Shown: positions 1 to 12,111, counted from the stretch's first letter. The stretch: 64,000 bases of DNA from Edaphovirga cremea (GCF_003332275.1 NZ_QOVA01000002.1:248001-312000), one strand, 5' to 3'. The notes: generated from the sequence alone by a model not told the origin. Made by a program: numbers and translations.

Positions 1-41
1 AATCGCCACACTGCCAGTTTACGTAAAAGCGGTTGAATGAT

Positions 42-2054
42 TCAGCCATGAATTTGCGTTAACTTAACGGGTGAAGTGACTTTTCTTTGCTGAAGCCAAT
101 GTTCCAGTTCATCTGCGGGCATTGGCTTCGCAAACAGATACCCCTGCATCTCATCGGCACCGACCTGCTGAATGAATTGTTCTTCTTCTGCGGTTTCAAC
201 CCCTTCAGCCACAACTTTCAACTGCAAGGTTTTTGCGACGGCGAGGATAGTGCGGACCAACGCCTGCGCAACTTCATTGTTATTGATGCCGCGGACAAAG
301 CTTTGATCAAGTTTGATGTAATCGATGGGTATTCTTGCCAATTGCGACAGTGAGGAGTAGCCCGTTCCAAAATCATCCAAATACACATCGGCCCCTCGTT
401 CACGCAACTGCTCAAGGATCGCCACTGCCGCCGTTTCATCCTCCACCAGACAGCTTTCAGTCAGTTCGAAATCGAGCATGCACTTCTCCGTACCGGAGGC
501 GGCCATCGCATCATTTAACGTACTGATAATAGAGCCATTAGTAAGTTGTCGGGCTGATAAATTTACGGCAATACGCAGGTTCAAACCTTTGTTCTGCCAT
601 TCTTTGGCCTGCAGCACAGCGGTTTCCATCACCCACTTCCCTAAGGGAGTAATCAAACCGGACTCTTCGGCATACGGGATGAAACCGTAGGGTTGTATAA
701 CCCCTCGCTCCGGCGAACGCCAGCGAAGCAGCGCTTCTACACTGTGAACGTGGCCCGTGAGGCTGGATATTTTCGGTTGGTAGTGGAGGAATAATTGGTG
801 ATCATCCAGCGCCTTGCGCAGATTGGTGTCGAGCCACATATATTCCGCGACTTTTTTATTCATCTCTGCAGAGAAAATTTGGTGCGTACCTTTCCCTTGT
901 TCTTTGGCAACGTACATGGCGGTATCGGCATTACGGATCAAACTCTCGCCATCAGTACCATGTTGCGGACAGAGTGCAATGCCACTTGAGCAACCCGTAT
1001 AAACTTCGATCAACCCAATGCGGAAAGGTGTTTTCAGGTGAGCAATAATTCGCTGGGAAATGGCCTCAAGTGCTTCAACGGAAGTGTTCTCACACAAAAT
1101 AATGAATTCATCCCCACCAAGGCGCGCCAGCGTATCCTGACTGCCCAGGGAGCGCTGTATCATCAGCGACACCTCTTTCAGCAGGCGATCGCCAAACATA
1201 TGCCCATAGGCATCATTAACTTTTTTGAAGTTATCCAGATCCAGATAGATCAGCCCAACCTGGTTTTCCCCGCGTTCCGTGATAGTCTGCGCCAGTTTTT
1301 CCTGGATGGCATGCCGATTTGCCAAACCGGTGATGACGTCGGTATTTGCCAGCACGCGCAGGCGCTCCTGTGCCATGCGTTCTTCGGTAATGTCTGTTCC
1401 CGAACAGATCAAATACTTCTCTTGTTTTCCGCTACCACTATGAACAAATTTGTTGCGGAACAAGAACAATCGCTGTCCTTTGACGGTGTTTATCCAGCGC
1501 TCAACTTCGTAGGACTGCTCATTACGAAAGAAACCGGTGATGTTCTGGCGGGATGCGATGCCTTCTTCCAATGACATAAACAGCTCATAGGCACTTTTAC
1601 CTACAACATCCTGTTCTTTCTTGCCGGTGTACTCTTCGCTCAAGCGGTTGAAACGCTGAATTTTGCCTTCCTGATCAATAATCACAATGACCGAATTGGC
1701 TTCTGAGACCACCTGTTCTGCAAATGACAAACCCTGTTCGAGGTCATAGGCCACCGAAGAAGTATCGGTATAGTCCGATGCTGTGCCTGCCCATTCGCTG
1801 CAACTGACGCGCCGCCCGACCAGGTGCAGGCGCAGGGGGGTACCAAACAGGCTAATATTCAGGGTAAAGCTGGAGGTAATGCCAGTGAGGTGACGAACCC
1901 TATTGGCCTCAAAGACATTGAGTATCACGGCAACATTTGCCGTTCCCCTTTCAGCGGACAGTTCGAGGGCATTGCTGTCCGCAGCCAAACGCCAATAGGG
2001 GCGAGGAGTACCAAAATGTTGGTGCAGGATCGAGCCGAATTGATCTTCGATCAT
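42..2054 (-). CDS. pdeR: PdeR-type PAS-GGDEF-EAL cyclic-di-GMP enzyme
   Basis: This 670-residue protein matches E. coli PdeR (YciR/Gmr) along its length as I remember that sequence: an N-terminal PYWRL stretch near residue 20, HLVGR then EWAG near 80-90, and LSFAEQVVSEANSVIVI leading into a PAS domain (about 108-230). A GGDEF domain follows with an intact RLGGDEF motif near 314, then an EAL domain with SVEALLRW near 440 and DDFGTGYSSL further on. Both catalytic signatures look intact. In E. coli PdeR degrades cyclic-di-GMP and acts as a trigger enzyme that sequesters the diguanylate cyclase DgcM and the regulator MlrA, controlling csgD and curli. No signal peptide or membrane segment is seen, so it should be cytosolic. 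The ATG follows a GGAG with 8-nt spacing. It stands alone, upstream of bglX in the opposite transcriptional order. The identification rests on remembered similarity to the family. Confidence 0.9.
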   Translation of the reverse strand: MIEDQFGSILHQHFGTPRPYWRLAADSNALELSAERGTANVAVILNVFEANRVRHLTGITSSFTLNISLFGTPLRLHLVGRRVSCSEWAGTASDYTDTSSVAYDLEQGLSFAEQVVSEANSVIVIIDQEGKIQRFNRLSEEYTGKKEQDVVGKSAYELFMSLEEGIASRQNITGFFRNEQSYEVERWINTVKGQRLFLFRNKFVHSGSGKQEKYLICSGTDITEERMAQERLRVLANTDVITGLANRHAIQEKLAQTITERGENQVGLIYLDLDNFKKVNDAYGHMFGDRLLKEVSLMIQRSLGSQDTLARLGGDEFIILCENTSVEALEAISQRIIAHLKTPFRIGLIEVYTGCSSGIALCPQHGTDGESLIRNADTAMYVAKEQGKGTHQIFSAEMNKKVAEYMWLDTNLRKALDDHQLFLHYQPKISSLTGHVHSVEALLRWRSPERGVIQPYGFIPYAEESGLITPLGKWVMETAVLQAKEWQNKGLNLRIAVNLSARQLTNGSIISTLNDAMAASGTEKCMLDFELTESCLVEDETAAVAILEQLRERGADVYLDDFGTGYSSLSQLARIPIDYIKLDQSFVRGINNNEVAQALVRTILAVAKTLQLKVVAEGVETAEEEQFIQQVGADEMQGYLFAKPMPADELEHWLQQRKVTSPVKLTQIHG

Positions 2055-2268
2055 GAAATTTTCTCCGCAAAAGAGATTCCGCCGCCCGGTTAACGATTGT
2101 CGTTCAATTACACCTTGGCACTGCGCACAATATCCGGCAGCGTTGCAAAGACTGGCCTGATATACATTGGAAGCGAAGGTTAATCTGAAAAAAGTGCGCA
2201 GAAAACAATGATTCTAATGTTAGCAATCCTTTGAAAATCCGCCAGTGATGACATAAATCGAAAGGCGG

Positions 2269-2298
2269 GGGGTAAAAGCAGAATACTGCTTTTACCCC
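2269..2298 (-). terminator. Rho-independent terminator of bglX
   Basis: A perfect 13-bp stem (GGGGTAAAAGCAG / CTGCTTTTACCCC) with a 4-nt loop begins just 8 bases past the bglX stop codon. The T-run on the minus strand is weak. The position makes it the likely end of the bglX transcript. Confidence 0.75.
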
Positions 2299-2305
2299 GT
2301 TAAAA

Positions 2306-4600
2306 TCAGAGTAAAAGGAAGCTCTGCCGTTTGACGTTTTGTGAATCCAGTCCAATAAACACATTGAACTTGCCTGCCTCAGAAACCCACTTCAAATTCT
2401 CGTTATAAAAACGCAAATCCTGTTCAGTAATGGGGAAGCTGATTACCCGCTGTTCGCCGGGTTGCAACATGACTTTACTGAAGTTTTTCAGCTCTTTGAC
2501 CGGACGACTGATTGAAGCGACAACATCTTGCACATAAAGCTGCACAACGGTTGCGCCACTGCGTTTGCCGGTATTCGTCACGGTTACGCTGGCTGTTAGC
2601 GTGCCTTTACTATCAAGTGTAGTAGATGAAAGCGTAATGTCTGAAACACTGAAGTCCGTATAGCTGAGTCCGTAACCAAATGGGAACAACGGGCCGTTGG
2701 TGATATCAAAATAGCGTGACGTGTATTTATCCGGTTTTTGCGGATTAAAAGGACGGCCCGTATTCAGCACGCTGTTGTAGATCGGGATTTGACCCACACT
2801 GCGTGGAAAGGTCATCGGCAGTTTTCCTGACGGGTTATAGTCGCCAAATAGAACGTCAGCAATGGCATTTCCCCCTTCCGTACCACTGAACCAGGTTTCC
2901 AGCATGGCATCGGAAATGTCATTCTCCCAGCTCAGGGTGAGCGGTCTGCCATTCATCAGTACCAGAACCAACGGTTTGCCGGTTGCTTTCAGGGCTTTGA
3001 GTAAATCGCGTTGGCTTTGTGGAATGGAGATGTCACTGCGGCTGGACGCCTCGTGCGCCATGCCTTGCGATTCCCCGACAACGGCAACCACCACATCCGC
3101 TTTCTTGGCAGTGTTTACGGCTTCATCAATCATGGCTTGCGGTGAGCGGGGGTCGACTTCCACAGATTTATCGTAAGAGTTGAGATACTTAACGATAGCG
3201 GCATCGTCAGTAATATTTGCCCCGACGGAATAAAGTACGGTGGCCTGGGTGCCAAGCGCATTTTTGATGCCCTGATAAACAGTCACCGATTGTTTGGCAG
3301 CGCCCGCCGCTGACCAACTGCCCATCACATCCCTTTGGCTGTCTGCCAAAGGACCTATCAGCGCAATAGTGCCAGACTTGGCCAAAGGTAAGGTGTTGTG
3401 ATCATTTTTGAGCAGAACCAGACTGGTGCGTGCGACTTCCCGTGCTTCAGCCCGGTGCAGACGGCTTTCGGCATTGGTGTCAACGGGGTCTGTCGATGCC
3501 GGACCCAAATGCCGATAAGGATCGGCAAACAAACCCATATCCCATTTCACACCGAGTACGTTGCGTACTGCCGTATCGATATCCTGTTGTTTGATCAGCC
3601 CGTCTTTCAATAATCCCGGTAGATACTTACCGTACATGTTGTCATACATGTCCATATTTACACCGGCTTTCAAAGCCATCATGGCCGCCTGACGATCGTT
3701 TTCGGCAACACCATGTTTAACCAGCCCACCGATGGCACCGTGATCGCTGACCGTTACCCCGTTGAATTTCCATTGCTGGCGCAGAACATCGGTCAGCAGC
3801 CAGGTATTCGACGTGGCAGGAATGCCATTAACGGCATTCAATGCGACCATCACACCGCCCGCACCAGCGTCAATCGCCGCCTGGTAAGGTGGCATATAGT
3901 CTTGAAACATCTTGGGCAGGCTCATGTCTACCGAGTTGTAGTCACGGCCACCTTCACCTGCACCGTATAAAGCATAGTGCTTGACGTTAGCCATGACCCG
4001 ATCCGGCGCGGAGGGGTCATCGCCCTGATAAGATTCGACCATGACTTTTGCCAGACGGGAGGTCAGATACGTATCCTCACCAAAACCTTCAGACACGCGT
4101 CCCCAGCGTGGATCGCGGGTGATATCGACCATCGGGGAAAATGTCATGTTCAGGCCATCGGCGGCCGTTTCTTTCGCTGAGATGCGTGCGCTGAGTGCCA
4201 CGGCATCCATATCCCACGACGCAGCCAAACCGAGACTGATAGGAAAAACGGTACGCTGACCGTGAACAACGTCATAGGCGTAAAACAGTGGGATCTTCAG
4301 GCGACTGTATTGCACCTGATCCTGCATGCGGCGGATATCCACTTTGGTGACGGTATTGAACATCGCACCGACTTTACCGTCACGGATAGCCGCCATAATG
4401 GCGGGTTTGGGATAATCCGACCCAATGCTCACCAGATTGAGCTGCCCAATTTTTTCTTCCATTGTCATCTGCTGCATCAGCTTTTCGATGAAAATCTGTT
4501 TTTCTTTCAACTGATACTGTGGAGCTACATATTGTTGTTCGGCTATCGCAGGGCTTACAGCCAGGCAGATCATGACGCCGAGAAAGTAACGCTTAATCAT
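2306..4600 (-). CDS. bglX: Periplasmic beta-glucosidase BglX (GH3)
   Basis: BglX hydrolyses beta-glucosides in the periplasm. The protein is 764 residues, essentially the E. coli length. A Sec signal peptide is visible (KRYFLGVMICLAVSPAIA). The GH3 barrel carries KHYALYGAGEGG near 215 and the nucleophile motif GVTVSDHGAIGG near 285. The second domain has GPLADS, and the C-terminal fibronectin-III-like domain starts near 680 with LTASVTVTNTG. The start was placed at ATG 4600 because an AAAGGA sits 6 nt upstream. A TTG two codons earlier has no space for a ribosome-binding site. It is a single-gene unit between pdeR and the divergent yfa operon. Confidence 0.95.
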   Translation of the reverse strand: MIKRYFLGVMICLAVSPAIAEQQYVAPQYQLKEKQIFIEKLMQQMTMEEKIGQLNLVSIGSDYPKPAIMAAIRDGKVGAMFNTVTKVDIRRMQDQVQYSRLKIPLFYAYDVVHGQRTVFPISLGLAASWDMDAVALSARISAKETAADGLNMTFSPMVDITRDPRWGRVSEGFGEDTYLTSRLAKVMVESYQGDDPSAPDRVMANVKHYALYGAGEGGRDYNSVDMSLPKMFQDYMPPYQAAIDAGAGGVMVALNAVNGIPATSNTWLLTDVLRQQWKFNGVTVSDHGAIGGLVKHGVAENDRQAAMMALKAGVNMDMYDNMYGKYLPGLLKDGLIKQQDIDTAVRNVLGVKWDMGLFADPYRHLGPASTDPVDTNAESRLHRAEAREVARTSLVLLKNDHNTLPLAKSGTIALIGPLADSQRDVMGSWSAAGAAKQSVTVYQGIKNALGTQATVLYSVGANITDDAAIVKYLNSYDKSVEVDPRSPQAMIDEAVNTAKKADVVVAVVGESQGMAHEASSRSDISIPQSQRDLLKALKATGKPLVLVLMNGRPLTLSWENDISDAMLETWFSGTEGGNAIADVLFGDYNPSGKLPMTFPRSVGQIPIYNSVLNTGRPFNPQKPDKYTSRYFDITNGPLFPFGYGLSYTDFSVSDITLSSTTLDSKGTLTASVTVTNTGKRSGATVVQLYVQDVVASISRPVKELKNFSKVMLQPGEQRVISFPITEQDLRFYNENLKWVSEAGKFNVFIGLDSQNVKRQSFLLL

Positions 4601-5123
4601 TAACAATCCTTTGGCCTTATTGCCGTTCGCCAGTCAGCGTCAGACTCGCTGATGAACAACATACAAATAATGTGGCCAGTTTTGAGGTAACAGGAAGAGC
4701 CATGAATCTAATATGTCTACCGGAGGATTAGCAATCAATATATTGGTTCTACAACGTGATACTGCGCGGTGTGCGCAATGTCTCGCAAAATTACTCCCTA
4801 CTTAAGGATAAGTGGGGGATAAGGGGGGCACTATGCATGGTCATCGGGGAACCTCAAGTTTGAAACCTGCAAATGTATCGCTGATGAGTGAAACATTCAC
4901 CGAAGCCATCAGGTAAATAGACCAGACGCGGTGTCATGTACTTCATGCCGGGAATGATCGGAAATTAGCAAATTTAAGGGGATTTCATATCCATAATCAT
5001 AATAATTTGGCGTGAAATGTATTATTAAACTCAGTGATTTCTTGATTTTTGTTGCCTTAATCTCTTGACGCATCATGACTCACGCGTCGCGTTATATCTA
5101 ATGCCTGGTGTGGAACGGCCATA
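4601..5123. other. Intergenic region between divergent bglX and yfaA
   Basis: These 523 bases separate two divergently transcribed genes and should hold both promoters. I see no gene, no RNA gene and no convincing hairpin. The stretch nearest yfaA is AT-rich (about 4970-5060). I could not assign a -35/-10 pair with good spacing. Confidence 0.5.
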
Positions 5124-6890
5124 ATGACTGTTGATAACAAGAATGTTACACCTGCAGCAAGACCGAGCCGCTGCAAATATGGATTTTGGGTGATGGGTAT
5201 CATTCTGGTGATTTCAGTCACTGCATGGGGTATTCAGCGCTTTTTGACGTCACCTCATCAGATCTCGCCACCTAAGGAGTTGGTCTGGCACAATAATCTG
5301 AAGATCGATCTCCATCACCCCGATGTGTTGATCGAAAGCGAATCCCTGAGTCGGTTGCCCAAGGATCTGCTGGCTATCCCGTTTCTGCGCGATACGCTGA
5401 CTGAGGATTTGGTTTTCTATTACCAAAATAATGCCGATCGTCTGGGGATTGCCGGTAGCCTGCGGCGCATTGTCTTCGAACATGAGCTAACTCTGCGTGA
5501 TAACCTGCTGGAAACACTCCTCGACCAACCGGCTGATATTGCGCTTTGGCATGATGAACGCGGCAAACTGCATCATTTCATGGCGGTGATTAAGCTTGGC
5601 GGGTTGGCGCGTCTGTTGGAACCCCTGGCCAAGGTGGCGGCGGATGATACCCAACTCCAGCTCGTGGATTTTGCACCATTCAAGATAGAGAATGAGACGG
5701 TTGCGGTTTATCAACTGCGTTACGGCGGTAAGAAACACCTGTTATTTGCCAGCCACGGCGACAATCTGTTGCTGTTTTCCGATATCGCCATGCTGTACGA
5801 CCAGGATACGCCTTCTCAGGACTCTTCGCAGGTAACCAGCGCATTACTGAGTGGAACCACGCCTTGGCCAGAGAGTTTTGGCCTTAAAGCGCGTGCTGTT
5901 GCAAGTGATAACGCCTCGGCGGCTGATAACGCTGCTCGCCCGGCTGCGCACCGCATTTCAGTCAGTGCCAACTATCTCGGGTTCGGTTATCAGCGCTTTG
6001 TCCCGGCATTTGCCGGTGTCCGTTTTGAAATGCAGCCGCAGGGATGGGCGAGCTATCTGGCGCTGAATGATCCGTCTACCGCGGGAAACGCCACTTTTGA
6101 TTTCAGCCCAATATGGAAAACCATGCCGATGGGTGCCAGTTTCTGTCTGGCGTTGCCCATCTCGCAAAGTGTGCCGGAGTATCTGTTGCAACGCGTTGAT
6201 GCCATCAGCGAGAGTGCACATTCTGTTGAGCACGATAACACCTCGCCATTGGCAATGAGTGGCATCAGTGGTTTGTGTTGGTACCCTGACTCGCATCTCT
6301 CTACGCCGCTATTTGTCAGCCGATTGGAAAACACGGCTGATGCGCAAACCGATAAAAAGCTCGCGGCACTGTTTGACACGGTGATCGGTGCCAGGGAAAA
6401 ACAGCCTATTCCTGTAGTGACAAGTACGAGGAATCAGGCTCTTTTGTGGCAACGCGACGTCAGTTCCCGCTACGGCCAGTATCCTCTCAGTGAGTCCACG
6501 TCGCAGCAAAGTCTGGCGGGTAACCTGTTCTTCCGTGTCAGCCTGGCACGCCGCGATCAGACACTGCTGTTTTCTCTTGATGATAAGTTGGTGAATAAAG
6601 CCTTACAGACGTTGGATAAAAACTTTCCGCCGATCGCTGATGTGTTGCCGCAACTGGCGGTAGTGCCTGTTTATATGGCCCCGGAAGCGTTGTCTGGATT
6701 ATTTAAACAGGAAGTATTCACCAGCCTGCCCAAGAACCTGGAACCCATATTTTACAATGCGGCTCAGACCCTCCTGTTACCCAAACTGACGGCCTTGGCC
6801 GGGCAACAGCGGTATGCCTTGGTTCTTCCCGCCAATACAGAGGTGAAAGAATCCTGGCAGTGGTTACCACTGAAATGGCAGGGGTTATGA
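5124..6890 (+). CDS. yfaA: YfaA, DUF2138 protein of the alpha-2-macroglobulin operon
   Basis: First gene of the yfaA-T-S-Q-P operon, 588 residues. It has a short basic N-terminus and one hydrophobic segment at about residues 24-44 ([17 protein letters not shown]), consistent with an inner-membrane anchor and a large periplasmic domain. The rest matches DUF2138 by context and length (E. coli YfaA is of similar size). The family has no established biochemical activity. The equivalent operon in Pseudomonas aeruginosa (mag) encodes proteins reported to work with the macroglobulin MagD. Its stop codon overlaps the yfaT start (ATGA), pointing to translational coupling. The ribosome-binding site upstream of ATG 5124 is weak, so the start is the least certain part. 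Confidence 0.85.
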   Translation: MTVDNKNVTPAARPSRCKYGFWVMGIILVISVTAWGIQRFLTSPHQISPPKELVWHNNLKIDLHHPDVLIESESLSRLPKDLLAIPFLRDTLTEDLVFYYQNNADRLGIAGSLRRIVFEHELTLRDNLLETLLDQPADIALWHDERGKLHHFMAVIKLGGLARLLEPLAKVAADDTQLQLVDFAPFKIENETVAVYQLRYGGKKHLLFASHGDNLLLFSDIAMLYDQDTPSQDSSQVTSALLSGTTPWPESFGLKARAVASDNASAADNAARPAAHRISVSANYLGFGYQRFVPAFAGVRFEMQPQGWASYLALNDPSTAGNATFDFSPIWKTMPMGASFCLALPISQSVPEYLLQRVDAISESAHSVEHDNTSPLAMSGISGLCWYPDSHLSTPLFVSRLENTADAQTDKKLAALFDTVIGAREKQPIPVVTSTRNQALLWQRDVSSRYGQYPLSESTSQQSLAGNLFFRVSLARRDQTLLFSLDDKLVNKALQTLDKNFPPIADVLPQLAVVPVYMAPEALSGLFKQEVFTSLPKNLEPIFYNAAQTLLLPKLTALAGQQRYALVLPANTEVKESWQWLPLKWQGL

Positions 6891-7543
6891 CGTCAACCGC
6901 GGTAAGACTGCACGCATTATTCCTGCTTGGCGTGATGCTGCTTTTTAATTGGCAAGTGCGGGCTGAAGTCACGGTTCCACCGTTGGATCCTGAACAATCC
7001 AGCGTGTTTCGTGCCTGGTTTGTTCGCATTGCAGAAGAGCAGTTGAATCAGGGACCCAGTGCGCACTGGTATCAACAGGATTGTGCGGGGCTGGTGCGTT
7101 TTGCCGCCAACGAATCGCTGAAGGTCCATAACAGTAAATGGTTGCGTGCGACGGGTTTATCCAATCGTTACCTTCCCCCTGAGCTGGCCATCAGCCCGCA
7201 GCAGCGTCAATTTGCCCAGCGCTGGCAGCAAGGTGGCGGCAAACAGGGCCCCTATGTGGATGCTATCAAGCTGATTCAATTCAATAGCCAACTGCTTGGC
7301 CGCAACCTGAATCAGGCGCAGCCAGGGGATTTATTGTTTTTTGATCAGGGTGATGAGCAGCATCTGATGATATGGATGGGGCGTTATATCGCCTATCACA
7401 CCGGAACGACCACCCCAACGGATAACGGAATGCGTGCAGTGAGCATGCAACAATTGATGAAATGGAAGGATACCCGATGGATACCCGACGAATCGAACCC
7501 CAACTTCATTGGCATTTATCGCTTGGGTTTCCTGTCACGATGA
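6887..7543 (+). CDS. yfaT: YfaT, DUF1175 family protein
   Basis: A predicted periplasmic protein of 218 residues and second gene of the operon. The start is placed at ATG 6887, which overlaps the yfaA stop in an ATGA arrangement and gives a clean signal peptide ([20 protein letters not shown]). The mature part has [16 protein letters not shown] and [19 protein letters not shown], with H-x-G near the end (IAYHTGTT). The Cys ... His layout resembles NlpC/P60-type papain-like peptidases; this is my inference from the motifs, since DUF1175 has no proven activity. The stop codon overlaps the yfaS start, again by ATGA. An upstream in-frame ATG at 6860 would destroy the signal peptide and is less likely. 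Confidence 0.85.
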   Translation: MTSTAVRLHALFLLGVMLLFNWQVRAEVTVPPLDPEQSSVFRAWFVRIAEEQLNQGPSAHWYQQDCAGLVRFAANESLKVHNSKWLRATGLSNRYLPPELAISPQQRQFAQRWQQGGGKQGPYVDAIKLIQFNSQLLGRNLNQAQPGDLLFFDQGDEQHLMIWMGRYIAYHTGTTTPTDNGMRAVSMQQLMKWKDTRWIPDESNPNFIGIYRLGFLSR

Positions 7544-10500
7544 ATATGTTTCTGCGCTTGTGTCGAAAGCAACTGCTGGGCATGGCCCTGTTACTGCCCT
7601 TGGCCAGTGCGCAGGCCGAGGGCAGTCTGCCTGCGAGTGATTACTCGATACCCAAACAATCTTTTTTCCTGCTTTCCGATAGCAGCTTTGCGAGTGATGA
7701 AGTCGCCAAAGTGCGTCTCGAAGCGCCAGGGCGTGACTACCGTCGCTTTGAGGCGGAACAGTACGGCGGCGCGGATATCCGGTTGTATCGTATTGATCAA
7801 CCTATGGAGTTCCTGAAGAGACAGAAAAACTTGCATCGCATCATGCTGGAAGGGCAGTACCAAGGTGAAGGACTGTCCAATACCCTGTCGTATCTTTGGG
7901 ACAACTGGTACGGTAAGTCGCGCCGTGTGATGCAACGCACCTTCTCCTACGATACCCGCCAGGAAGTGACAAGCGTGTTGCCGGAGCTGAAAATCGGTGA
8001 GGCCCTGACCGCGCCGAGCAGATTTGTTGTGCAGCCGCAGTTTGCACCGTTGAAAAACCTGTCGCTGATTAGCCAGTTTCGTTACCCGCTGTGGGACGCA
8101 CAGCCGATTCAGCCACCGGAGCAGGTAAAAATGGAGGGGTCATCCAGCGGTTTTGTTGAACCGTTGCCGGGTAATGTCTACATCCCATTGGGTAAGCTGA
8201 AGCCAGGTTTGTATCTGGTGGAAGCCTTGATTGGCAGCTATCGTGCAACCACGGTGGTCTTCGTTGCCAATACCGTGGCACTGGGCAAGATTTCGGCTAA
8301 CGAACTGCTGGTTTGGACGGCCAACCGTCAGGATGGTCAGGCTGTCGGTGGTAGCCAGATCCTGTGGAGCGATGGGCTGGGCATCATGAACAGCGGTAAG
8401 ACGGATAAGAATGGCCTGTTGCGCCTGCGCCATATTGCACCCGAGCGCTCTTATTTGCTGGGCGAGGACCACGAAGGTGGGGTCTTTGTTTCGGAAAATT
8501 TTTATTACGACAGCGAAATCTACGACACCAAGCTGTACGCCTTTACCGATCGCCCACTCTACCGTCCTGGTGATTGGGTAGAGGTCAAGCTGCTGGGGCG
8601 TGAATTCAAAAACGCACTGGATTCCGTGGCGATCAAGCCTGCTCCCCTAACCTTAACCGTGCTGGATGCTAACGGTTCGGTATTACAGACCTTAAACCTG
8701 TCGATCGATGGCAAGTCTGGCGCTCAGGCGCGTTTCCAGTTGCCAGAGAATGCGGTTGCTGGTGGGTATGAACTCCGTTCCACCTATAATAATCAGGTTT
8801 ACAGCAGTTCATTCCGCGTAGCCAGTTACCTCAAACCGCATTTTGAAATCTCAATGGCTATGGAGAAAAACGATTTTCGTACCAATGAGCCAGTGACGGG
8901 TGACATCGTGCTTCTCTATCCCGACGGTAAGCCAGTCGCCAACGCACGTCTGGATCTTAGCCTGTATAGCCAGCAACTTTCCATGGTGAGCAATGACCTG
9001 CAATATCAGGGCAAATTCCCTGTTGAGCTGAAAACGGCACAATTGACAACGGATGACAAAGGTCACGCTAGACTGGAGCTTCCCGCAGTGGATAAACCGA
9101 GCCGCTATCTATTGAGCATTTTTGCCAGTGATGGTGCGGCATATAGGGTTAAAACCACTCGCGAGATCCTGATCGAGCGTGGGGCTTCCCGCTATGAACT
9201 CAGCGCACCGAAGCGGTTTAGCACGGTCGGTGAGGAAGTGGCGTTCAGCTACCGTAATGTGCAAGGCAACGGGGGTGCTCCGGCGACGTATGAATGGATG
9301 CGGCTGGAAGATCGCCAGCTAACCACGGCTCCGTTGCAGGTGGCGGATCAATCTTTCGCCATTACTTTCCAAAAGCCCGGTAGCTACAGGGTTACCTTGA
9401 GAAGTGAACAGGGCATGATCCTGGGAGCCACCAACCATACGGTCAGTGGTCCAGGGGAGAAAGCCGTTCCGGGCAGCGTCGAGATCGTGTTGGATAAAGA
9501 TCAATACCAAACGGGTGAGATTGCACAGGCGCTGATCACTTTCCCGGAACCGGTCAACCACGCGTTGCTGTCGCTTGAGCGCGATGAAGTGGAGAAGATT
9601 GCGCTGCTCACCGACGGGGCCGACTGGATCAACGTACAGCGTTTGAACGATACCCAGTATCTTGCCCGTATTGCCGTACAGAAAAATTTTGCCCCTAATC
9701 TCACCTTCTCTGTGCTGTACAGCAAAGGTGGACAGTACAGTTTCCAGAATGCTGGCATTAAGGTTGAAATGCCGGGCATTGATATCGACATCAAGACGGA
9801 TAAAGCCGTCTACCTGCCGGGGGAGACAGTGAATGTGGCGCTCGATACCCGGTTTGCCGGTAAACCGGTTGCTGCTCACCTCACCGTAAGCGTGGTCGAT
9901 GAGATGATCTACGCTTTGCAGCCAGAAGTCGCCCCCACTATCGACCAGTTTTTCTATCACCCACGGCGTAATAATGTGCGTACCAGTGCCAGTCTTTCGT
10001 TTATCGCCTACGATCTGGCGCTACCCGGTTCCCCTACCGCTCCGGGGCGGGCAAATCGTAGCGATCGCAGCGTCAAAGTGCTGGAACGTCCTCGCCGTGA
10101 AGATGTGGATACCGCTGCCTGGCAGCCGGATATTGTCACCGATGCCAATGGCAAGGCCACTTTCAGCTTTCGTATGCCGGACTCTTTGACTCGCTGGCGG
10201 ATTACCGCACGTGCGCAGAATCCGCAGGGTCTGGTCGGTCAGAAACAGGGCTTTACCCGCTCGGAAAAACCGCTTTACCTTAAATGGAGCGGTGCGACGC
10301 AGTTCCGTCAAGGCGATCGCCCGCAGCCAGGGCTGTTTATCTTTAGTCAGGATAAGCAATCGGCTCCCGTGGAGCTGCGCACGCGTTATGGCGATCAAAC
10401 ATTGACCCAATCGGTCAAGTTACATGAAGGGGTGAACTACGTCAGCCAGCCAGTGGAGGCCATGCAGTCTGGGCGCTGGATCTCTGAAGTGGTAAGAGAC

Positions 10501-12111
10501 GGTCAGGTACTGGATACCGTGAGTGTCGATCTGAAAGTAGTAGAGGACGGATGGTTGTCGCCACAGCAGCAGGATATCCGACTGCACGCTGGCAGCAATA
10601 ATCTGAATCTGCCAGTCGGGGCTCAGGATATCCGGCTGCGTATCAATGGGGATGCACAATCGGTATTCCGCAGTAATCTGGACGATTTGCTCAATGAACC
10701 TTTTGGTGGCGTTATCAATACTGCCAGCCGGTTGTTGCCGTTGAGCCTGGCCTACAACATGCTGGCCAAAGAGGATGCGCAGCGAGGGAATATCTTGCGG
10801 CAGATCATGCAGAATAATCGCCAGCGCCTGATGCAAATGGCAGGGCCAGGAGCCAAGTTCACCTGGTGGGGAGAGGAAGGGGAGCCCGATGCCTTCCTGA
10901 CCGCTTATGCCTATTATGCTGATTGGTACGCAAGTCAGGCGCTGGGCGTGACCCTACCTGTGGAGCACTGGCAGCGGTTGCTGGATGTTTATGCTCAACA
11001 GGCGGACGAGATGCCTATGCTGCATCGCGCTCTGCTGCTGTCATTTGCGCAGGAAATGCATTTGCCGGTCACCAGCCTGTTACAAGGGGTGGCGGAGTCA
11101 TTGACTACGGCCAATACAACTGAGGGCATGGCACTGGCAGAAACTGACAGCCTGGTAATGGCGGCCCCCAATTCTAAACTGGGGCTGGCAGTGGCACGGG
11201 TGCTGATCTACTCGCTGTTAGAGCAGACCCCAGGCTATCAGTTGAAGGAACAGGAGTTACAGGCATTGAAGCAAAGTCAGCAGTTCATTGCCTATAGCCA
11301 GCATCCCTTCGCCTATGCAGCGATCTGGCGAACCGGTGGTGCAGATAGCGCTCAAGTCGCCTGGCTTCTGGCGCAACTGATGCCATCACAGCCTGGCCCT
11401 GAGCGAGCGTTGGCCTTGACGTGGTTGTATGGTTCACTCGGCAAAGTCGTGCAACCCGTTGAGTTCAATCCGGGACCGGATTGGTTATCGTTGCAGGGGA
11501 CCCTTGGTGAGCGTTACTGGCATTGGTCAGGCCAGGGGCAAGTGCCGCCCCTTGAACTCCCGATTAGCATGACGCAGCCCATTGATATATCTATTAACTT
11601 CAATCTGCCACTGACCGCCCCTGGCGTAGATACGGCAAAACAACCGCTGCAAGTGGACATCAGCCACCGTTTACTGCAACTGGTGCCCGGTGATAAAGCC
11701 TTTGAGTTTACAGTCAAACCGGTAGCACCCGGTGAAGAGCTTGCCAGCGACGTCCTCTATCTGGATGAGGTGACGCTGACCAACAAGAGCGATGCGCCGC
11801 AGCGTTACATGCTGCTTGAAGTACCACTGCCGCCGGGTGCCGACGTTGAACGTACCACCTGGGGCATCACGGTGTCTGGGTTGAGTGACAAGAATGGCGT
11901 ACCGCTGGAAAAAGCACGCAATGAGATGGGTCAACTCTCCTATATTGTACCGGTTGATGAACTGGTGGAGAGCAAGGTCTACCGGCATCTGGTTCGCTTC
12001 TCACAGAAAGGGGAGTTTCTGCTGCCGCCGATACGTTATTCGCGGATGTATGCGCCGCAGGAGGCCGCAATGGAAAACCAGCGTGGCCTGAAGACCATGA
12101 CGGTGAAATAG
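7540..12111 (+). CDS. yfaS: YfaS, bacterial alpha-2-macroglobulin without thioester
   Basis: A 1,523-residue periplasmic macroglobulin homologue. The start at ATG 7540 overlaps the yfaT stop and gives a signal peptide ending LASAQA. MG-type beta domains occupy most of the first 800 residues, including [16 protein letters not shown] near 345. The bait-like region follows, then the alpha-2-macroglobulin core with [26 protein letters not shown] near 860. Where thioester-type homologues carry CxEQ inside a [15 protein letters not shown] context, this protein reads [15 protein letters not shown] near residues 1053-1067, so the thioester cannot form. This matches the YfaS/MagD class as opposed to the thioester-bearing YfhM class. 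Family knowledge suggests protease trapping and defence of the periplasm; the exact role here is inferred. Confidence 0.93.
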   Translation: MNMFLRLCRKQLLGMALLLPLASAQAEGSLPASDYSIPKQSFFLLSDSSFASDEVAKVRLEAPGRDYRRFEAEQYGGADIRLYRIDQPMEFLKRQKNLHRIMLEGQYQGEGLSNTLSYLWDNWYGKSRRVMQRTFSYDTRQEVTSVLPELKIGEALTAPSRFVVQPQFAPLKNLSLISQFRYPLWDAQPIQPPEQVKMEGSSSGFVEPLPGNVYIPLGKLKPGLYLVEALIGSYRATTVVFVANTVALGKISANELLVWTANRQDGQAVGGSQILWSDGLGIMNSGKTDKNGLLRLRHIAPERSYLLGEDHEGGVFVSENFYYDSEIYDTKLYAFTDRPLYRPGDWVEVKLLGREFKNALDSVAIKPAPLTLTVLDANGSVLQTLNLSIDGKSGAQARFQLPENAVAGGYELRSTYNNQVYSSSFRVASYLKPHFEISMAMEKNDFRTNEPVTGDIVLLYPDGKPVANARLDLSLYSQQLSMVSNDLQYQGKFPVELKTAQLTTDDKGHARLELPAVDKPSRYLLSIFASDGAAYRVKTTREILIERGASRYELSAPKRFSTVGEEVAFSYRNVQGNGGAPATYEWMRLEDRQLTTAPLQVADQSFAITFQKPGSYRVTLRSEQGMILGATNHTVSGPGEKAVPGSVEIVLDKDQYQTGEIAQALITFPEPVNHALLSLERDEVEKIALLTDGADWINVQRLNDTQYLARIAVQKNFAPNLTFSVLYSKGGQYSFQNAGIKVEMPGIDIDIKTDKAVYLPGETVNVALDTRFAGKPVAAHLTVSVVDEMIYALQPEVAPTIDQFFYHPRRNNVRTSASLSFIAYDLALPGSPTAPGRANRSDRSVKVLERPRREDVDTAAWQPDIVTDANGKATFSFRMPDSLTRWRITARAQNPQGLVGQKQGFTRSEKPLYLKWSGATQFRQGDRPQPGLFIFSQDKQSAPVELRTRYGDQTLTQSVKLHEGVNYVSQPVEAMQSGRWISEVVRDGQVLDTVSVDLKVVEDGWLSPQQQDIRLHAGSNNLNLPVGAQDIRLRINGDAQSVFRSNLDDLLNEPFGGVINTASRLLPLSLAYNMLAKEDAQRGNILRQIMQNNRQRLMQMAGPGAKFTWWGEEGEPDAFLTAYAYYADWYASQALGVTLPVEHWQRLLDVYAQQADEMPMLHRALLLSFAQEMHLPVTSLLQGVAESLTTANTTEGMALAETDSLVMAAPNSKLGLAVARVLIYSLLEQTPGYQLKEQELQALKQSQQFIAYSQHPFAYAAIWRTGGADSAQVAWLLAQLMPSQPGPERALALTWLYGSLGKVVQPVEFNPGPDWLSLQGTLGERYWHWSGQGQVPPLELPISMTQPIDISINFNLPLTAPGVDTAKQPLQVDISHRLLQLVPGDKAFEFTVKPVAPGEELASDVLYLDEVTLTNKSDAPQRYMLLEVPLPPGADVERTTWGITVSGLSDKNGVPLEKARNEMGQLSYIVPVDELVESKVYRHLVRFSQKGEFLLPPIRYSRMYAPQEAAMENQRGLKTMTVK

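Noticed and set aside
1038-1574. Plus-strand open frame of 178 codons inside pdeR
   Set aside because: It lies wholly antisense to the conserved GGDEF domain and has no family match or ribosome-binding site; it is a shadow of the real gene.
9319-9960. Minus-strand open frame of 213 codons inside yfaS
   Set aside because: Antisense to conserved macroglobulin sequence, with no recognisable protein features.
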